Positions 34,266 through 43,883 of a stretch of DNA of 64,000 nucleotides are shown piece by piece. Source of the DNA: Hyphomonadaceae bacterium UKL13-1. Its GTDB lineage: Bacteria > Pseudomonadota > Alphaproteobacteria > Caulobacterales > Aquidulcibacteraceae. A program made the translations under genes and the position numbers. Position 1 is the first letter of the stretch. Each line of letters opens with the position of its first letter. Location of the stretch: positions 2,859,898 through 2,923,897 of the forward strand of contig CP012156.1 of assembly GCA_001602435.1 (NCBI GenBank), in the 5' to 3' direction. The notes beneath the pieces are model-generated. The model was not told the origin of the DNA. It made no database searches and saw only the letters and a list, made by a program, of their open reading frames with translations.

Positions 34266-34349
34266 GAGTCTGCAATGAGTCCGCCGATTATTGAGGCACT
34301 GATTAGGGTGGAATAGGTGCCGTTTACCATTGTGACGCGGCGGCGAGTC
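34266..34349. promoter_or_regulatory. Three GANTC sites upstream of tkt
   Basis: GAGTC at 34266-34270, 34277-34281 and 34345-34349; the first two lie in a direct repeat of CAATGAGTC. GANTC is the CcrM methylation target in alphaproteobacteria, and GcrA acts at methylated sites in some promoters. Confidence 0.35.
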
Positions 34350-34392
34350 CTATATGCGGTCCGTCATTCAGCCGACGAAAGTTTCCCCTCCC

Positions 34393-36363
34393 ATGACCAG
34401 CCATACAGACCTCGCCAACGCCATCCGCTTCTTGTCGATGGATGCCGTTCAGGCCGCCAATTCTGGACATCCCGGCATGCCCATGGGCATGGCAGATGTG
34501 GCAACGGTCCTGTTTACCAAGTTTCTGAAGTTCGACGCAAAGGCCCCTGAGTGGCATGATCGCGATCGCTTTGTCTTGTCGGCTGGACATGGCTCCATGC
34601 TGATTTATTCGCTGCTGCATCTGACTGGCTATGAAGCCATGACAATGGATCAGTTGAAGAACTTCCGGCAAATGGGCGCCCTCACCGCGGGTCATCCGGA
34701 ATATGGTCATGTTCCCGGCGTTGAAACCACGACTGGACCTTTGGGCCAAGGTATTTCCACCGCCGTTGGTATGGCGATGGCCGAGGTCCACTTACGGGCC
34801 ACTTTGGGCGCAGATGTTTGCGACCACCACACCTGGGTGATCGCATCAGACGGTGACTTGATGGAAGGGATCAGCCATGAGGCGATTTCCTTGGCAGGCC
34901 ACCTGCGGCTGAACCGTTTGATCGTCCTGTGGGATGATAATGAGATTTCCATCGACGGGGCTCTGTCGGTGGCCGAGACTGGCGACCAACTCCAGCGCTT
35001 TGATGCTGCTGGCTGGCAAACATGCCGGGTTGACGGCCATGATCCGGTTGCACTGGAAGCGGCGATGTCTTCGGCTTTATCCTCTGACCGTCCAGTTTTG
35101 ATCGCCTGTCGCACGCAAATTGGCTTTGGCTCCCCCAATCTGGCTGGGACCGCCAAGACACACGGCTCGCCGCTCGGAGCTTCCGAGATTGAAGCAACGC
35201 GCAAAGCTCTCAATTGGCCCCATGCACCCTTCGTCGTGCCAGACGCGATTGTTGCCGATTGGCGCGAGGCTGGTAGTCGCGGGGCGAAGGCCCATACTGA
35301 GTGGCAAGCACGGATGGACAAGCGGGCGGACTATGTCGCAATCGAAGACCTATTAAACGCAAAGATCGACCCAGCGAAATTGCGCGACCTCACCGAAGTC
35401 CATTGCGCTGCCATGGCCGAAAAAGCGCCATCATTGGCGACCCGCGAAAGCTCTGGTGCCGCATTAGAAGTCTTGGTCCCGGCCTTTGATCTTCTCATGG
35501 GCGGCTCGGCTGACTTGACCGGTTCCGTGAACACCAAAGTGGCCGGCATGAAGGGCTTTGGGGCAAACGCTTATCAAGAGCGTTACATCCATTACGGTGT
35601 TCGCGAACATGGGATGGCCGCAGCCATGAACGGCATGGCCCTGCATGGCGGCGTCGTGCCCTATTCCGGCACCTTCCTCGTGTTTGCCGATTATCTGCGT
35701 CCAGCCCTGCGCCTCGGCGCTTTGATGGAAGTCCGCACCATCCACGTCTTGACCCATGACAGCATTGGCTTGGGCGAAGATGGACCAACCCACCAGCCAG
35801 TTGAGACCCTTGCGTCGCTGCGTGCCATTCCCAACGTCAATGTGTTCCGCCCTTGTGACCCGGTTGAAGTCGCCGAGTGCTGGGAACTGGCGTTGCTCGC
35901 GCCGAAGACGCCATCTGTACTGTCCTTGACCCGCCAGAAGCTCGCCTTCCAACGCAAAGATGGGTCACCAACCAATCGCAGCGCGCAGGGTGCCTATGTC
36001 TTGTCACCTTCGAGCCTCCCAGAGAAGGCGGTCTTGATTGCCACCGGGTCAGAAGTTGAAATTGCCATGGCAGCCCAAGCCAAACTGGCTGAAGCTGGTG
36101 TTGGCGTGCGCGTCGTCTCGGCTCCCTGCCTCGAATTGTTTGAGGCCCAGTCGACAGCCTATCAACAAGAAGTCTTGGGTGGCGACTTGCCCAAGATCGC
36201 AATTGAAGCAGCTGTGCGTTATGGCTGGGACCGCTGGATTGGCCCGACAGGCACCTTCATTGGCATGAAGGGCTTTGGCGCATCTGGGCCTTATCAAGCC
36301 CTTTACGCGCACTTTGGCATCACCAGCGAAGCCGTCTGTGCAGCCGTTGAGGCTCTTGGCTGA
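34393..36363 (+). CDS. tkt: Transketolase
   Basis: Thiamine diphosphate enzyme of the pentose phosphate pathway and, where present, the Calvin cycle. About 656 residues. Begins LANAIRFLSMDAVQAANSGHPGMPMGMADVATVLF, the conserved N-terminus; the ThDP motif is SDGDLMEGISHEAISLAGHLRLNRLIVLWDDNEIS (about 156-190); DSIGLGEDGPTHQPVE carries the active-site His in the Pyr domain. The ATG at 34393 gives the family start; the frame extends 13 codons further up. The glycosyltransferase gene starts two bases after its stop. Confidence 0.96.
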   Translation: MTSHTDLANAIRFLSMDAVQAANSGHPGMPMGMADVATVLFTKFLKFDAKAPEWHDRDRFVLSAGHGSMLIYSLLHLTGYEAMTMDQLKNFRQMGALTAGHPEYGHVPGVETTTGPLGQGISTAVGMAMAEVHLRATLGADVCDHHTWVIASDGDLMEGISHEAISLAGHLRLNRLIVLWDDNEISIDGALSVAETGDQLQRFDAAGWQTCRVDGHDPVALEAAMSSALSSDRPVLIACRTQIGFGSPNLAGTAKTHGSPLGASEIEATRKALNWPHAPFVVPDAIVADWREAGSRGAKAHTEWQARMDKRADYVAIEDLLNAKIDPAKLRDLTEVHCAAMAEKAPSLATRESSGAALEVLVPAFDLLMGGSADLTGSVNTKVAGMKGFGANAYQERYIHYGVREHGMAAAMNGMALHGGVVPYSGTFLVFADYLRPALRLGALMEVRTIHVLTHDSIGLGEDGPTHQPVETLASLRAIPNVNVFRPCDPVEVAECWELALLAPKTPSVLSLTRQKLAFQRKDGSPTNRSAQGAYVLSPSSLPEKAVLIATGSEVEIAMAAQAKLAEAGVGVRVVSAPCLELFEAQSTAYQQEVLGGDLPKIAIEAAVRYGWDRWIGPTGTFIGMKGFGASGPYQALYAHFGITSEAVCAAVEALG

Positions 36364-36365
36364 AC

Positions 36366-37361
36366 TTGGCTGGGCCGCACGTCTCGATCCTGATTGTTGC
36401 TTACAAGAGCCGGACTCATTTGCCGCGCTTGTTTGACTGCCTCAACGCGCAGACCTGCCGCGACTTTGAGACCATTCTGATCGACAATGCCTCGCCCGAC
36501 GGCACCGATCCGGACTTAGTGACCCAAGCGCGGGCGACACAATTTGTTGCCAACGCAACTAATACAGGCTTTGCTGCAGCGAATAATCAGGCCGCCAACC
36601 TAGCAAGCGGCCAGTGGATCATCTGCCTTAACCCAGATGCCTTTCCAGAGCCTGAGTGGCTCGAGGCGTTAATGGCTGCAACCGAGCGCTATCGGGACGT
36701 AACCGCATTCGGCTCCACCCAGATTTTGGACGAGGACCCGACCCTGCTGGATGGGGCCGGCGATGTCTATCATGCATTTGGCATTCCGTTTCGCGGTGGC
36801 TATCGCAAACCGTGGCCAAGTGACTTATCCGATGGTCAGACCTTCAGCCCGTGTGCCGCTGCGTCTATGTGGCGCGCGGACATATTTGCCCAATTGGGTG
36901 GCTATGAAGAAAGCTATTTCTGCTATTGCGAAGACGTCGACCTTGGGTTTCGCCACCGTTTGGCGGGCGGGCAGACAATTCAGCTAGCGGAGGCGCAAGT
37001 TCGACATATGGGCTCGGCTTCAAGTGGTCGGCTATCAGAATTCGCTGTCTATCACGGCACGCGCAATAGGCTGTGGACCTTCATTCGCAACATGCCGGGC
37101 GCGTTGTTCTGGTTGCTACTTCTGCCCCATTTCACCGCGACACTTTTACTCTGGGCGCACACGGCTTGGCGCGGCGCAGGCCATGCCTATGGTCGCGGGC
37201 TTGTCGACGGCCTGAAGGGCTGGGGCCAAGCGTGGCAGGCCCGAGAAGCCATTCAAGCCAATCGCAAAGTCAGCCTCATGGACCTGGCGCGCCAATTCGC
37301 TTGGTCGCCCTTAAGCCTGCTGAAGCGCGCAATTGTGTTGCGCCAGATCACTCGACCGTAA
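36366..37361 (+). CDS. Family 2 glycosyltransferase (rhamnosyltransferase-like)
   Basis: 331 residues. GT-A fold core: VSILIVAYKSRTHLPRLFDCL, IDNASPDGT, and NTGFAAANNQAANLASGQWIICLNPDAFPEPEWLEAL, where NPDA replaces the usual DxD, as in rhamnosyltransferase-type GT2 enzymes; CEDVDLGFRHRLAGG contains the ED-x-D catalytic base region. A hydrophobic stretch near the C-terminus (ALFWLLLLPHFTATLLLWAH) may bind the membrane. Likely adds a sugar to lipopolysaccharide or exopolysaccharide. Starts with TTG two bases after tkt; overlaps glmS by 14 bases at its convergent 3' end. Confidence 0.85.
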   Translation: MAGPHVSILIVAYKSRTHLPRLFDCLNAQTCRDFETILIDNASPDGTDPDLVTQARATQFVANATNTGFAAANNQAANLASGQWIICLNPDAFPEPEWLEALMAATERYRDVTAFGSTQILDEDPTLLDGAGDVYHAFGIPFRGGYRKPWPSDLSDGQTFSPCAAASMWRADIFAQLGGYEESYFCYCEDVDLGFRHRLAGGQTIQLAEAQVRHMGSASSGRLSEFAVYHGTRNRLWTFIRNMPGALFWLLLLPHFTATLLLWAHTAWRGAGHAYGRGLVDGLKGWGQAWQAREAIQANRKVSLMDLARQFAWSPLSLLKRAIVLRQITRP

Positions 37362-39171
37362 CGGACTTCGCCAGGTTGCGTGGTTGGTCCACATCCGTGC
37401 CTTTTGCCACCGCCACATGATAGGCCAACAAATGGATCAAGGGCGAATAGACGATGGGGGCCACGAACGGATCAGCCTTTGGCGCTTCAATCGTATGACG
37501 CGCAACATCGCCAGATTCTTCAATACCTAAAGCGTCTGAGAACAAGGTCACGCGGCCCTTGCGCGCCGCAATTTCTTGCACGTTAGAGATCGTCTTCTCA
37601 AACAAATGGTCATGCGGGGCGATGGCAAAGATGGGCGTGACTTCATCGATCAAGGCGATCGGGCCATGCTTCAACTCACCGGCCGCATAGCCTTCCGCAT
37701 GGATGTAGCTAATCTCTTTAAGCTTAAGGGCTGCCTCCAAGGCAATTGGATAAGCCATGCCGCGACCGATATAAAGGATCGACTTGGCGTGGCTGGCTTC
37801 TTCTGCTGCCGCTGCAATGGTGGATTCAACCTTTAACGCTTCACGAATGAGGCGCGGGGTTTCCATCAGCAAGTGTGCCAGACGGCGCTCTTCGTCGCGG
37901 TCAATCTTCTTGCGTGCCAAGGCTGCGGCGACCGAGATCGCCGCGAGTGCTGACAATTGCGCGACGAAGGCTTTGGTCGATGCCACGCCGATTTCAGGCC
38001 CTGCCAAGGTTGGCAGAACGGCATCTGCTTCCCGGGCGATCGAGCTTTCGGGCACATTGACGACCGCAATCGTCTTCCAGCCATTGCGCTTACATAGACG
38101 CAAAGCTTCCAACGTGTCAGCCGTCTCACCCGATTGCGAAATGAACAAGGCTGCGGCGCGGCCTGCCGCTACAGGCTCACGGTAGCGGAACTCTGAGGCG
38201 ATGTCGGTTTCGCATGATAGACCCGCCAGTTGCTCAAACCAATACTCACCGACGCGACCCGCCAAATAGGCCGTGCCACATCCAATAATCCATAATTGGT
38301 CGATCTGGGCAAAGTCGACGCCAAAATCAGGCAAAGTCACGCGCTCTTCCAATGGGTCCACATAATGGCCAATGGTGCGGGCAGCAGCATCAGGCTCCTC
38401 GTGGATTTCCTTCTGCATATAGTGGCGATAATTGCCCTTCTCGACAGCGGCAGCACTGGCCGCCACAGACTTGATCGGGCGCTCAACCGGATTGCGAGCA
38501 ATATCATAAATGGCATGGCTGGTCCGACTGAGGACAACCAGATCGCCCTCCTCGAGATAGATGACGCGGTTGGTAAAGGGGGCCACGGCAATACCGTCTG
38601 AGCCCAAATACATCTCACCCTCGCCAACGCCAACCACCAAGGGGCTGCCTTGACGCGCACCAACCAGCAGATCCTCTTCACCCGTAAACAAGCAGGCAAT
38701 TGCAAAGGCTCCGCGTACCCGCTTCAAGGCCTCAATCACAGCATCCTTTGGGCTTGCGCCTAAATCCAGCGCCCGTGACACCAATTGGGTGATGACTTCG
38801 GTATCGGTTTCTGAATCAAAGATGCGGCCTTCGGCCTCCAACTCTGCCCGCAGGGTCCGGAAATTTTCGATAATGCCATTATGAACCACCGCGACGCGAT
38901 TGGTCGCGTGGGGGTGGGCGTTGCGCTCGGAAGGAGCTCCATGGGTTGCCCAGCGCGTGTGGCCAATGCCGGTCAGGCCGGGCAAGGGTGAAGCCACCAA
39001 GACATCTTCTAAATTCTTGATCTTGCCTTGGGCGCGACGGCGGTCAATCTTGCCATCTACCAAAGTCGCAATCCCCGCGGAATCATAACCGCGATATTCA
39101 AGCCTCTTTAGCGATTCAACAAGACGGCCAGACACAGCCTCTTTACCCAAGATTCCAATAATGCCGCACAT
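37348..39171 (-). CDS. glmS: Glucosamine-6-phosphate synthase (isomerizing)
   Basis: Makes glucosamine 6-phosphate from fructose 6-phosphate and glutamine, the first step to UDP-GlcNAc for peptidoglycan and LPS. 607 residues. Catalytic Cys2 in MCGIIGILG heads the glutaminase domain (RLEYRGYDSAG, GIGHTRWATHG); two SIS domains follow, with ISQSGETADTLEALRL and the KELSY-like LKLKEISYIHAEGYAAGELKHGPIALI. The C-terminus is DQPRNLAKSVTVE. The upstream 130 bases contain a hairpin CTGTCAC/GTGACAG at 39255-39273 with no U-tract. Confidence 0.97.
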   Translation of the reverse strand: MCGIIGILGKEAVSGRLVESLKRLEYRGYDSAGIATLVDGKIDRRRAQGKIKNLEDVLVASPLPGLTGIGHTRWATHGAPSERNAHPHATNRVAVVHNGIIENFRTLRAELEAEGRIFDSETDTEVITQLVSRALDLGASPKDAVIEALKRVRGAFAIACLFTGEEDLLVGARQGSPLVVGVGEGEMYLGSDGIAVAPFTNRVIYLEEGDLVVLSRTSHAIYDIARNPVERPIKSVAASAAAVEKGNYRHYMQKEIHEEPDAAARTIGHYVDPLEERVTLPDFGVDFAQIDQLWIIGCGTAYLAGRVGEYWFEQLAGLSCETDIASEFRYREPVAAGRAAALFISQSGETADTLEALRLCKRNGWKTIAVVNVPESSIAREADAVLPTLAGPEIGVASTKAFVAQLSALAAISVAAALARKKIDRDEERRLAHLLMETPRLIREALKVESTIAAAAEEASHAKSILYIGRGMAYPIALEAALKLKEISYIHAEGYAAGELKHGPIALIDEVTPIFAIAPHDHLFEKTISNVQEIAARKGRVTLFSDALGIEESGDVARHTIEAPKADPFVAPIVYSPLIHLLAYHVAVAKGTDVDQPRNLAKSVTVE

Positions 39172-39254
39172 ATAAAAGCGCCTTTCAAGTCTTGCGAGAC
39201 CTATATGAGTGGAGTGTTGATAGAAACCTTAAGCCAGACGCGCCACCCCTGCTA

Positions 39255-39273
39255 CTGTCACTCTTGGTGACAG
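39255..39273 (-). other. Hairpin between the hydrolase and glmS
   Basis: CTGTCAC (39255-39261) and GTGACAG (39267-39273) pair around a five-base loop, 32 bases after the hydrolase stop and about 85 bases before the glmS start. No U-tract follows on the minus strand. It does not resemble a glmS ribozyme. Confidence 0.35.
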
Positions 39274-39305
39274 GGCGTTGCATCAACATTTCGAGGCGGT
39301 TCAGA

Positions 39306-40259
39306 TCAGGTGGCAGGCTTTGGATAGACTTGCTGCAGGAAAGCCTCAACTTCCTTCGCCGTAGCAAGGGCCACTTCCTCCTGTGGTAAGTGACCAATAT
39401 TGGGGTAGGACACGAGCTTTGATCCCTTGATCTCTTGGGACAAGCGCTTGGCGTCCGCGAACGGAATCCAGGGATCAGCTTCACCCCAGATCACGAGAGT
39501 TGGCGCAGTAATGGTGGGGATTTGTTGATAGGCCGTGGGTGCGTCTGGGCCTGCCCGCATCCGGGTCAAGGTCGCTTGTCGATTGCCTTCGCGCATCAAC
39601 AGGTCGTGGTACCGCTGCACCATTTCTGGCGTCACCAACGTATCATCCACCATGACTTGCTTAAGGTTGGCTTCAATCATGCCTTTGGTGGTGACACGGG
39701 AGAAAACGTCCCCAACAATGGGTGCACGTGCCAACCGGAAAATTAGAGGTGGCTTGCCCGTATCGCGGGGATAGCCAGCGGCATCCACCAGAATGAGGCC
39801 CGCGACTTTCTCGGGATGGGCGAGCGCATAACGCCATGCCACGCCGCCACCCATCGAGTTACCACCCAAGACAAAGCGATCGACTTTGAAATGCTGGGCC
39901 AGATCGTCCACCACCTGCACATAGGTGGTACCGGAATAGACGCCACTCTTGGAAGGGCCAGTCAGGCCATGGGCCGGGAAGTCAAAGCTGATCACGCGCC
40001 AATTGTCTTTAAGCTGGCTAACCCAAGGCTCCCAAGTATGGAGCGAAGCATTTGAGCCGTGGGCGAGGATCAGCACGGGGGCGTCGCGCTTGCCCTCATC
40101 GCGCACATGCAGACGGACGCCGTCGCTGATATTGATGAATTGGGATGTCGGGGAGGTATAGCGCGCTTCAACGACCGCGCGCGGCAAGTCTGGGCTACAG
40201 GCCACCGCCATGAGGCCAGCCAGAGCCACCCAGACCCCAGCTAAAAATCGTTTCTGCAT
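39306..40259 (-). CDS. Alpha/beta hydrolase, probable lipoprotein
   Basis: About 317 residues. The N-terminus MQKRFLAGVWVALAGLMAVACSPD looks like a lipoprotein signal peptide with Cys near residue 21. The hydrolase fold shows the oxyanion region LILAHGSN, the nucleophile elbow GGNSMGGGVA (Ser about 128), Asp in WGEADPW and His in NIGHLPQEE. The cap-domain residues do not name a substrate; small ester or lactone hydrolysis in the periplasm is likely. The ATG at 40259 gives the signal peptide; the open frame goes 8 codons further up. Confidence 0.83.
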   Translation of the reverse strand: MQKRFLAGVWVALAGLMAVACSPDLPRAVVEARYTSPTSQFINISDGVRLHVRDEGKRDAPVLILAHGSNASLHTWEPWVSQLKDNWRVISFDFPAHGLTGPSKSGVYSGTTYVQVVDDLAQHFKVDRFVLGGNSMGGGVAWRYALAHPEKVAGLILVDAAGYPRDTGKPPLIFRLARAPIVGDVFSRVTTKGMIEANLKQVMVDDTLVTPEMVQRYHDLLMREGNRQATLTRMRAGPDAPTAYQQIPTITAPTLVIWGEADPWIPFADAKRLSQEIKGSKLVSYPNIGHLPQEEVALATAKEVEAFLQQVYPKPAT

Positions 40260-40318
40260 CGCGCCTGCCTCCCCAAGTATCATTATGTTTGTCGTGTGCG
40301 GGTCTAAGTTCAGCTACC

Positions 40319-40789
40319 TCACCATGCGCCTATGTTTGGTGCACTTGTCCAAGGTTCTTGTGGGGCTAAAGCAGCACCGCGCTGCAAGAGTTCGACCGAG
40401 ATCCCGTCGGGCGAACGCACGAAAGCCATATAACCATCCCGCGGCGGGCGGTTGATGATCACGCCACGGGCGGCCAGATGCGCACACAGGCCATAGATGT
40501 CATCGACGCGATACGCCAAATGGCCAAAATTGCGCCCGCCATCATAGGCATATTCGTCCCAATTATAGGTCAGCTCCACCATGGGCAGGCCGCCGGGCAG
40601 GCCGCTTTGCGGCGCTTCGCCTTGCGCCTTGAAGCGCTCGGCATCCACAGGGGCAGCAAGAAACACCAAAGTGAAGCGCCCCTTCTCATTCTCAGTCCGG
40701 CGAAGCTCGACCAGTCCCAAGCCGCCACAGAAGAAATCCAAGGCGGCGTCCAGATTGCCGACGCGGATCATGGTGTGCAGATATTCCAT
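40319..40789 (-). CDS. gloA: Glyoxalase I family protein (lactoylglutathione lyase)
   Basis: About 156 residues of the VOC superfamily. [60 protein letters not shown] and [16 protein letters not shown] match glyoxalase I, with metal ligands His near 6, Glu near 72, His near 93 and Glu near 138. The enzyme isomerises the glutathione hemithioacetal of methylglyoxal. The ATG at 40789 has AAAGG seven bases upstream; the TTG at 40804 is less likely. Follows the DUF2244 gene by 11 bases. Confidence 0.9.
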   Translation of the reverse strand: MEYLHTMIRVGNLDAALDFFCGGLGLVELRRTENEKGRFTLVFLAAPVDAERFKAQGEAPQSGLPGGLPMVELTYNWDEYAYDGGRNFGHLAYRVDDIYGLCAHLAARGVIINRPPRDGYMAFVRSPDGISVELLQRGAALAPQEPWTSAPNIGAW

Positions 40790-40800
40790 CTTGAGACCTT

Positions 40801-41340
40801 TCAAACAGTCACTTCTGTTGGGTAGCGCTCGTTTCGAGCTTGTTCTAGCGCTTCTTTGAGGGCGGCGGCAAATGCGACGCGCTCTAGCGGTGAGAGGCAG
40901 GTTGCTAAGGGCAGGCTGGCCCCGCCGGCGGACAAGGTCACTTGGGTCTCATATTCGTTGACTTCATCCACAATGACGCGGGCGAAACTGGGGCTGACAC
41001 GCCACCACCCGACCCGACCGCGATGACAGGTCTTTGAAATTGCGACTTGGGCAGCACTTACCTTCACCGTTTCGCATTCCCGCGCCCCGGCTCCGAAATT
41101 CACCTTAAATGCCAAATAGACCAAAATGACATCCAACCCGAAAAAGCCAATCACGGGCCAAGCGCCAATGGAGAGAAAGGCTAAGCCCGAAAAGAAACTC
41201 ATGGCCGCTAGGGATAGCATAACAATGCGAAAGCCATGGGTTGAGAGCGACCGATTGGGTCGCAACACGGCGTCCATATAAATGGCGTCGCGCTGATCAA
41301 ACTCTGGGGCATCTGAAAGGGCGGTGATCGACAAGCTCAT
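40801..41340 (-). CDS. DUF2244 membrane protein
   Basis: About 179 residues. Two adjacent membrane segments ([47 protein letters not shown], about 36-82) after a polar start with [13 protein letters not shown], then a soluble domain ([34 protein letters not shown]). This layout and the LRPNRSLS motif fit DUF2244, common in alphaproteobacteria, function unknown. The ATG at 41340 fits the family; the frame runs nine codons further. Divergent from nth. Confidence 0.82.
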   Translation of the reverse strand: MSLSITALSDAPEFDQRDAIYMDAVLRPNRSLSTHGFRIVMLSLAAMSFFSGLAFLSIGAWPVIGFFGLDVILVYLAFKVNFGAGARECETVKVSAAQVAISKTCHRGRVGWWRVSPSFARVIVDEVNEYETQVTLSAGGASLPLATCLSPLERVAFAAALKEALEQARNERYPTEVTV

Positions 41341-41449
41341 GGTGCCTAAGCTAGCGCAAACGATCACAAAGCACAGTTCGAGAATGTAGAAGGTTGCAGG
41401 TTTTTTGAAGGGGCTAGCGGGGCTCGTCGCAATTGGCTATGGCGGGGCC

Positions 41450-42199
41450 ATGGCCACGAAAGCAAAAATTGTAAAATCCAAACTGAAAGCCGCCGAGATT
41501 GCAGCCCTCTATGCGCAATTGGCACTAGAGCGACCCGATCCGCGAACCGAGCTGGATTACACCGATCCTTATACGCTGGTTGTAGCCGTGGCGCTGTCGG
41601 CCCAAGCGACCGATGTAGGCGTGAATAAGGCGACCAAACGCCTGTTTGCGGTGGCCGATACGCCGGAGAAAATGGTGGCGTTGGGTGAAGAAGGCGTTGC
41701 TAGTTATATCAAGACCATCGGCCTATGGCGCAACAAGGCAAAGAACGTCATCGCCTTGTCAGAATTGTTGCTCGAGAAATATGGCGGTGAGGTGCCCCGG
41801 AACCGTGAGGCCTTAACCGAATTGCCAGGCGTTGGTCGAAAGACCGCCAATGTGGTCCTCAACGAAGCCTTTGGCGAACCCACCATCGCCGTAGATACGC
41901 ATATCTTTCGCGTCTCAAACCGGACAGGTCTCGCGCCTGGAAAAAACCCAGATCAGGTTGAAGCGGTGCTGGAACGGGTAACACCGGACACGTACAAGAA
42001 GGGTGCGCATCATTGGCTGATCCTGCATGGCCGCTATGTCTGTGATGCACGCAAACCTGCTTGTTGGCGTTGTGGCATTGCCGATATCTGTAAGTTCAAA
42101 ACCAAGACGCCAAACCCGGCCGACGCGCCCAAAAAGGCCAAGCCCGCCGCGAAGAAGCCCGTCAAAAAGGCAGCCAAACCCGCGATTACCAAGGGCTGA
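41450..42199 (+). CDS. nth: Endonuclease III
   Basis: Bifunctional DNA glycosylase/AP lyase removing oxidised pyrimidines. About 249 residues. Helix-hairpin-helix LPGVGRKTANVVLNEAFG with catalytic Lys, catalytic Asp in VDTHIFRVSNR, and the 4Fe-4S cluster CDARKPACWRCGIADIC in the Cys-x6-Cys-x2-Cys-x5-Cys spacing. A C-terminal Lys/Ala/Pro-rich tail (PKKAKPAAKKPVKKAAKPA) of about 30 residues is extra and probably disordered and DNA-binding. The ATG at 41450 follows GGCGGGG; the frame extends to 41405. Confidence 0.94.
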   Translation: MATKAKIVKSKLKAAEIAALYAQLALERPDPRTELDYTDPYTLVVAVALSAQATDVGVNKATKRLFAVADTPEKMVALGEEGVASYIKTIGLWRNKAKNVIALSELLLEKYGGEVPRNREALTELPGVGRKTANVVLNEAFGEPTIAVDTHIFRVSNRTGLAPGKNPDQVEAVLERVTPDTYKKGAHHWLILHGRYVCDARKPACWRCGIADICKFKTKTPNPADAPKKAKPAAKKPVKKAAKPAITKG

Positions 42200-42282
42200 G
42201 TCCGCCCAGTCGCCACGCACCGATTCGCAGCCTATAAGCGGGCGCACCCAATTTGTGATCACCCGCCGCCGGAGCTTTAGCC

Positions 42283-43869
42283 ATGTCCACGACCCGTCCC
42301 GTCCGCCGAGCCCTTATCTCGGTTTCAGATAAAACGGGGCTGATTGAAACGGCGCAGCAATTGGCCGATCAAGGGGTAGTTCTGGTTTCTACCGGTGGCA
42401 CCAGCAAAGCTTTGGCCGCGGCTGGCTTAGCTGTGATCGATGTGGCCGATGTAACGGGCTTTCCCGAAATGATGGATGGCCGGGTGAAGACCTTACACCC
42501 TGCCGTGCATGGCGGCTTGTTGGCGCTGCGTCATGTTGCCGATCATGAAGCAGCCATGACGCAACATGGCATCGAAGGCATCGATCTGTTGTGGGTCAAT
42601 CTCTATCCGTTTGAGGCAACTTTGGCGTCTGGCGCGGATTTTGAAACCTGCGTTGAGAATATCGATATTGGTGGACCAGCCATGATACGCGCCGGGGCCA
42701 AGAATTTCGACTGGTGTGCGGTGGCAACCGACCTAGGCGATGTACAAAAGGTCTTGGCCGATATGACCGCCCATGGCGGCACACAAGAACTGACCCGTAA
42801 GCAATTGGCCGCCAAGGCCTATGCCCGTACCGCAGCCTATGATGCGGCGATTTCAGGCTGGTATGCCGATCAAGTTGGCGAGGCCTCACCCGATTGGCGT
42901 GCCTTTGGTGGACCCAAGGTTCAAAGCCTACGCTATGGCGAGAACCCTCACCAGATTGCGGCTTTCTATGCGACGACAGAAAAGCGGCCCGGTGTGTCTA
43001 CCGCGCGCCAGCTTCAGGGCAAGGAATTGTCCTATAATAATCTCAATGATACCGATGCCGCCTATGAATTAGTCGGTGAGTTTGACGCCAAGGAAGCCGC
43101 AGCTATTGCCATCATCAAGCACGCCAACCCATGCGGCGTGGCGATTGGCTCCTCCCTGACCGACGCTTATCTGCGCGCTTTGGCTTGCGACCCCGTTTCA
43201 GCTTTTGGCGGCATTGTGGCCTGTAACCTCAAATTGGATGGCGCGGCCGCCGAAGAGATCGTCAAGATTTTTACCGAGGTGGTGATTGCACCCGATGCCG
43301 ACGAAGATGCCCAAGCCATCTTTGCCAAAAAGAAGAACCTCCGCCTCTTGCTAGCCGGCGGTCTTCCAGACCCGACCCAAGCTGGCCTGACCTTCCGCAC
43401 CTTGGCTGGCGGCTTCTTGGTGCAGAACCGCGATACCGGACGCATCATGGCCCCGGACCTGAAGGTCGTGACCAAGCGGGCCCCAAGCCCGCAAGAGTTG
43501 ACCGACATGCTGTTTGCCTTCCGGGTTGCCAAGCATGTGAAGTCCAATGCGATTGTTTATGCGAAGGACGGCGTCACGGCGGGTATCGGGGCTGGCCAAA
43601 TGAACCGCCGCGACTCGGCCCGTATCGCAGCGGTTCGTGCGGTGGAAGCCGCTGAGACTGCCGGGTGGAGCCAAGCTGCAACCATCGGCTCGGCCTGTGC
43701 ATCTGACGCCTTCTTCCCCTTTGCCGATGGCTTGCTGCAAGCCGTTGAAGCGGGAGCCACAGCGGTCATTCAACCTGGTGGTTCGATCCGCGATGATGAG
43801 GTGATTGCCGCCGCAGACGAAGCGGGCATCACCATGGTGTTCACAGGTATGCGCCACTTCCGGCACTAG
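42283..43869 (+). CDS. purH: Bifunctional AICAR formyltransferase/IMP cyclohydrolase
   Basis: Catalyses the last two steps of de novo IMP synthesis. 528 residues. N-terminal MGS-like cyclohydrolase domain ([57 protein letters not shown], about 8-75) and C-terminal transformylase domain with the [17 protein letters not shown] segment, [11 protein letters not shown] and [12 protein letters not shown]; ends [14 protein letters not shown]. Stands about 80 bases after nth on the same strand and 14 bases before the hydrolase gene. Confidence 0.97.
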   Translation: MSTTRPVRRALISVSDKTGLIETAQQLADQGVVLVSTGGTSKALAAAGLAVIDVADVTGFPEMMDGRVKTLHPAVHGGLLALRHVADHEAAMTQHGIEGIDLLWVNLYPFEATLASGADFETCVENIDIGGPAMIRAGAKNFDWCAVATDLGDVQKVLADMTAHGGTQELTRKQLAAKAYARTAAYDAAISGWYADQVGEASPDWRAFGGPKVQSLRYGENPHQIAAFYATTEKRPGVSTARQLQGKELSYNNLNDTDAAYELVGEFDAKEAAAIAIIKHANPCGVAIGSSLTDAYLRALACDPVSAFGGIVACNLKLDGAAAEEIVKIFTEVVIAPDADEDAQAIFAKKKNLRLLLAGGLPDPTQAGLTFRTLAGGFLVQNRDTGRIMAPDLKVVTKRAPSPQELTDMLFAFRVAKHVKSNAIVYAKDGVTAGIGAGQMNRRDSARIAAVRAVEAAETAGWSQAATIGSACASDAFFPFADGLLQAVEAGATAVIQPGGSIRDDEVIAAADEAGITMVFTGMRHFRH

Positions 43870-43883
43870 GTGGAGACGGGCGC

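Noticed and set aside
34707..35321. Minus-strand open frames of up to 204 codons within tkt
   Set aside because: Shadow of the tkt reading frame; no family motif.
39172..39305. glmS riboswitch/ribozyme
   Set aside because: The leader is short and lacks the ribozyme core; that element is known from Gram-positive bacteria.
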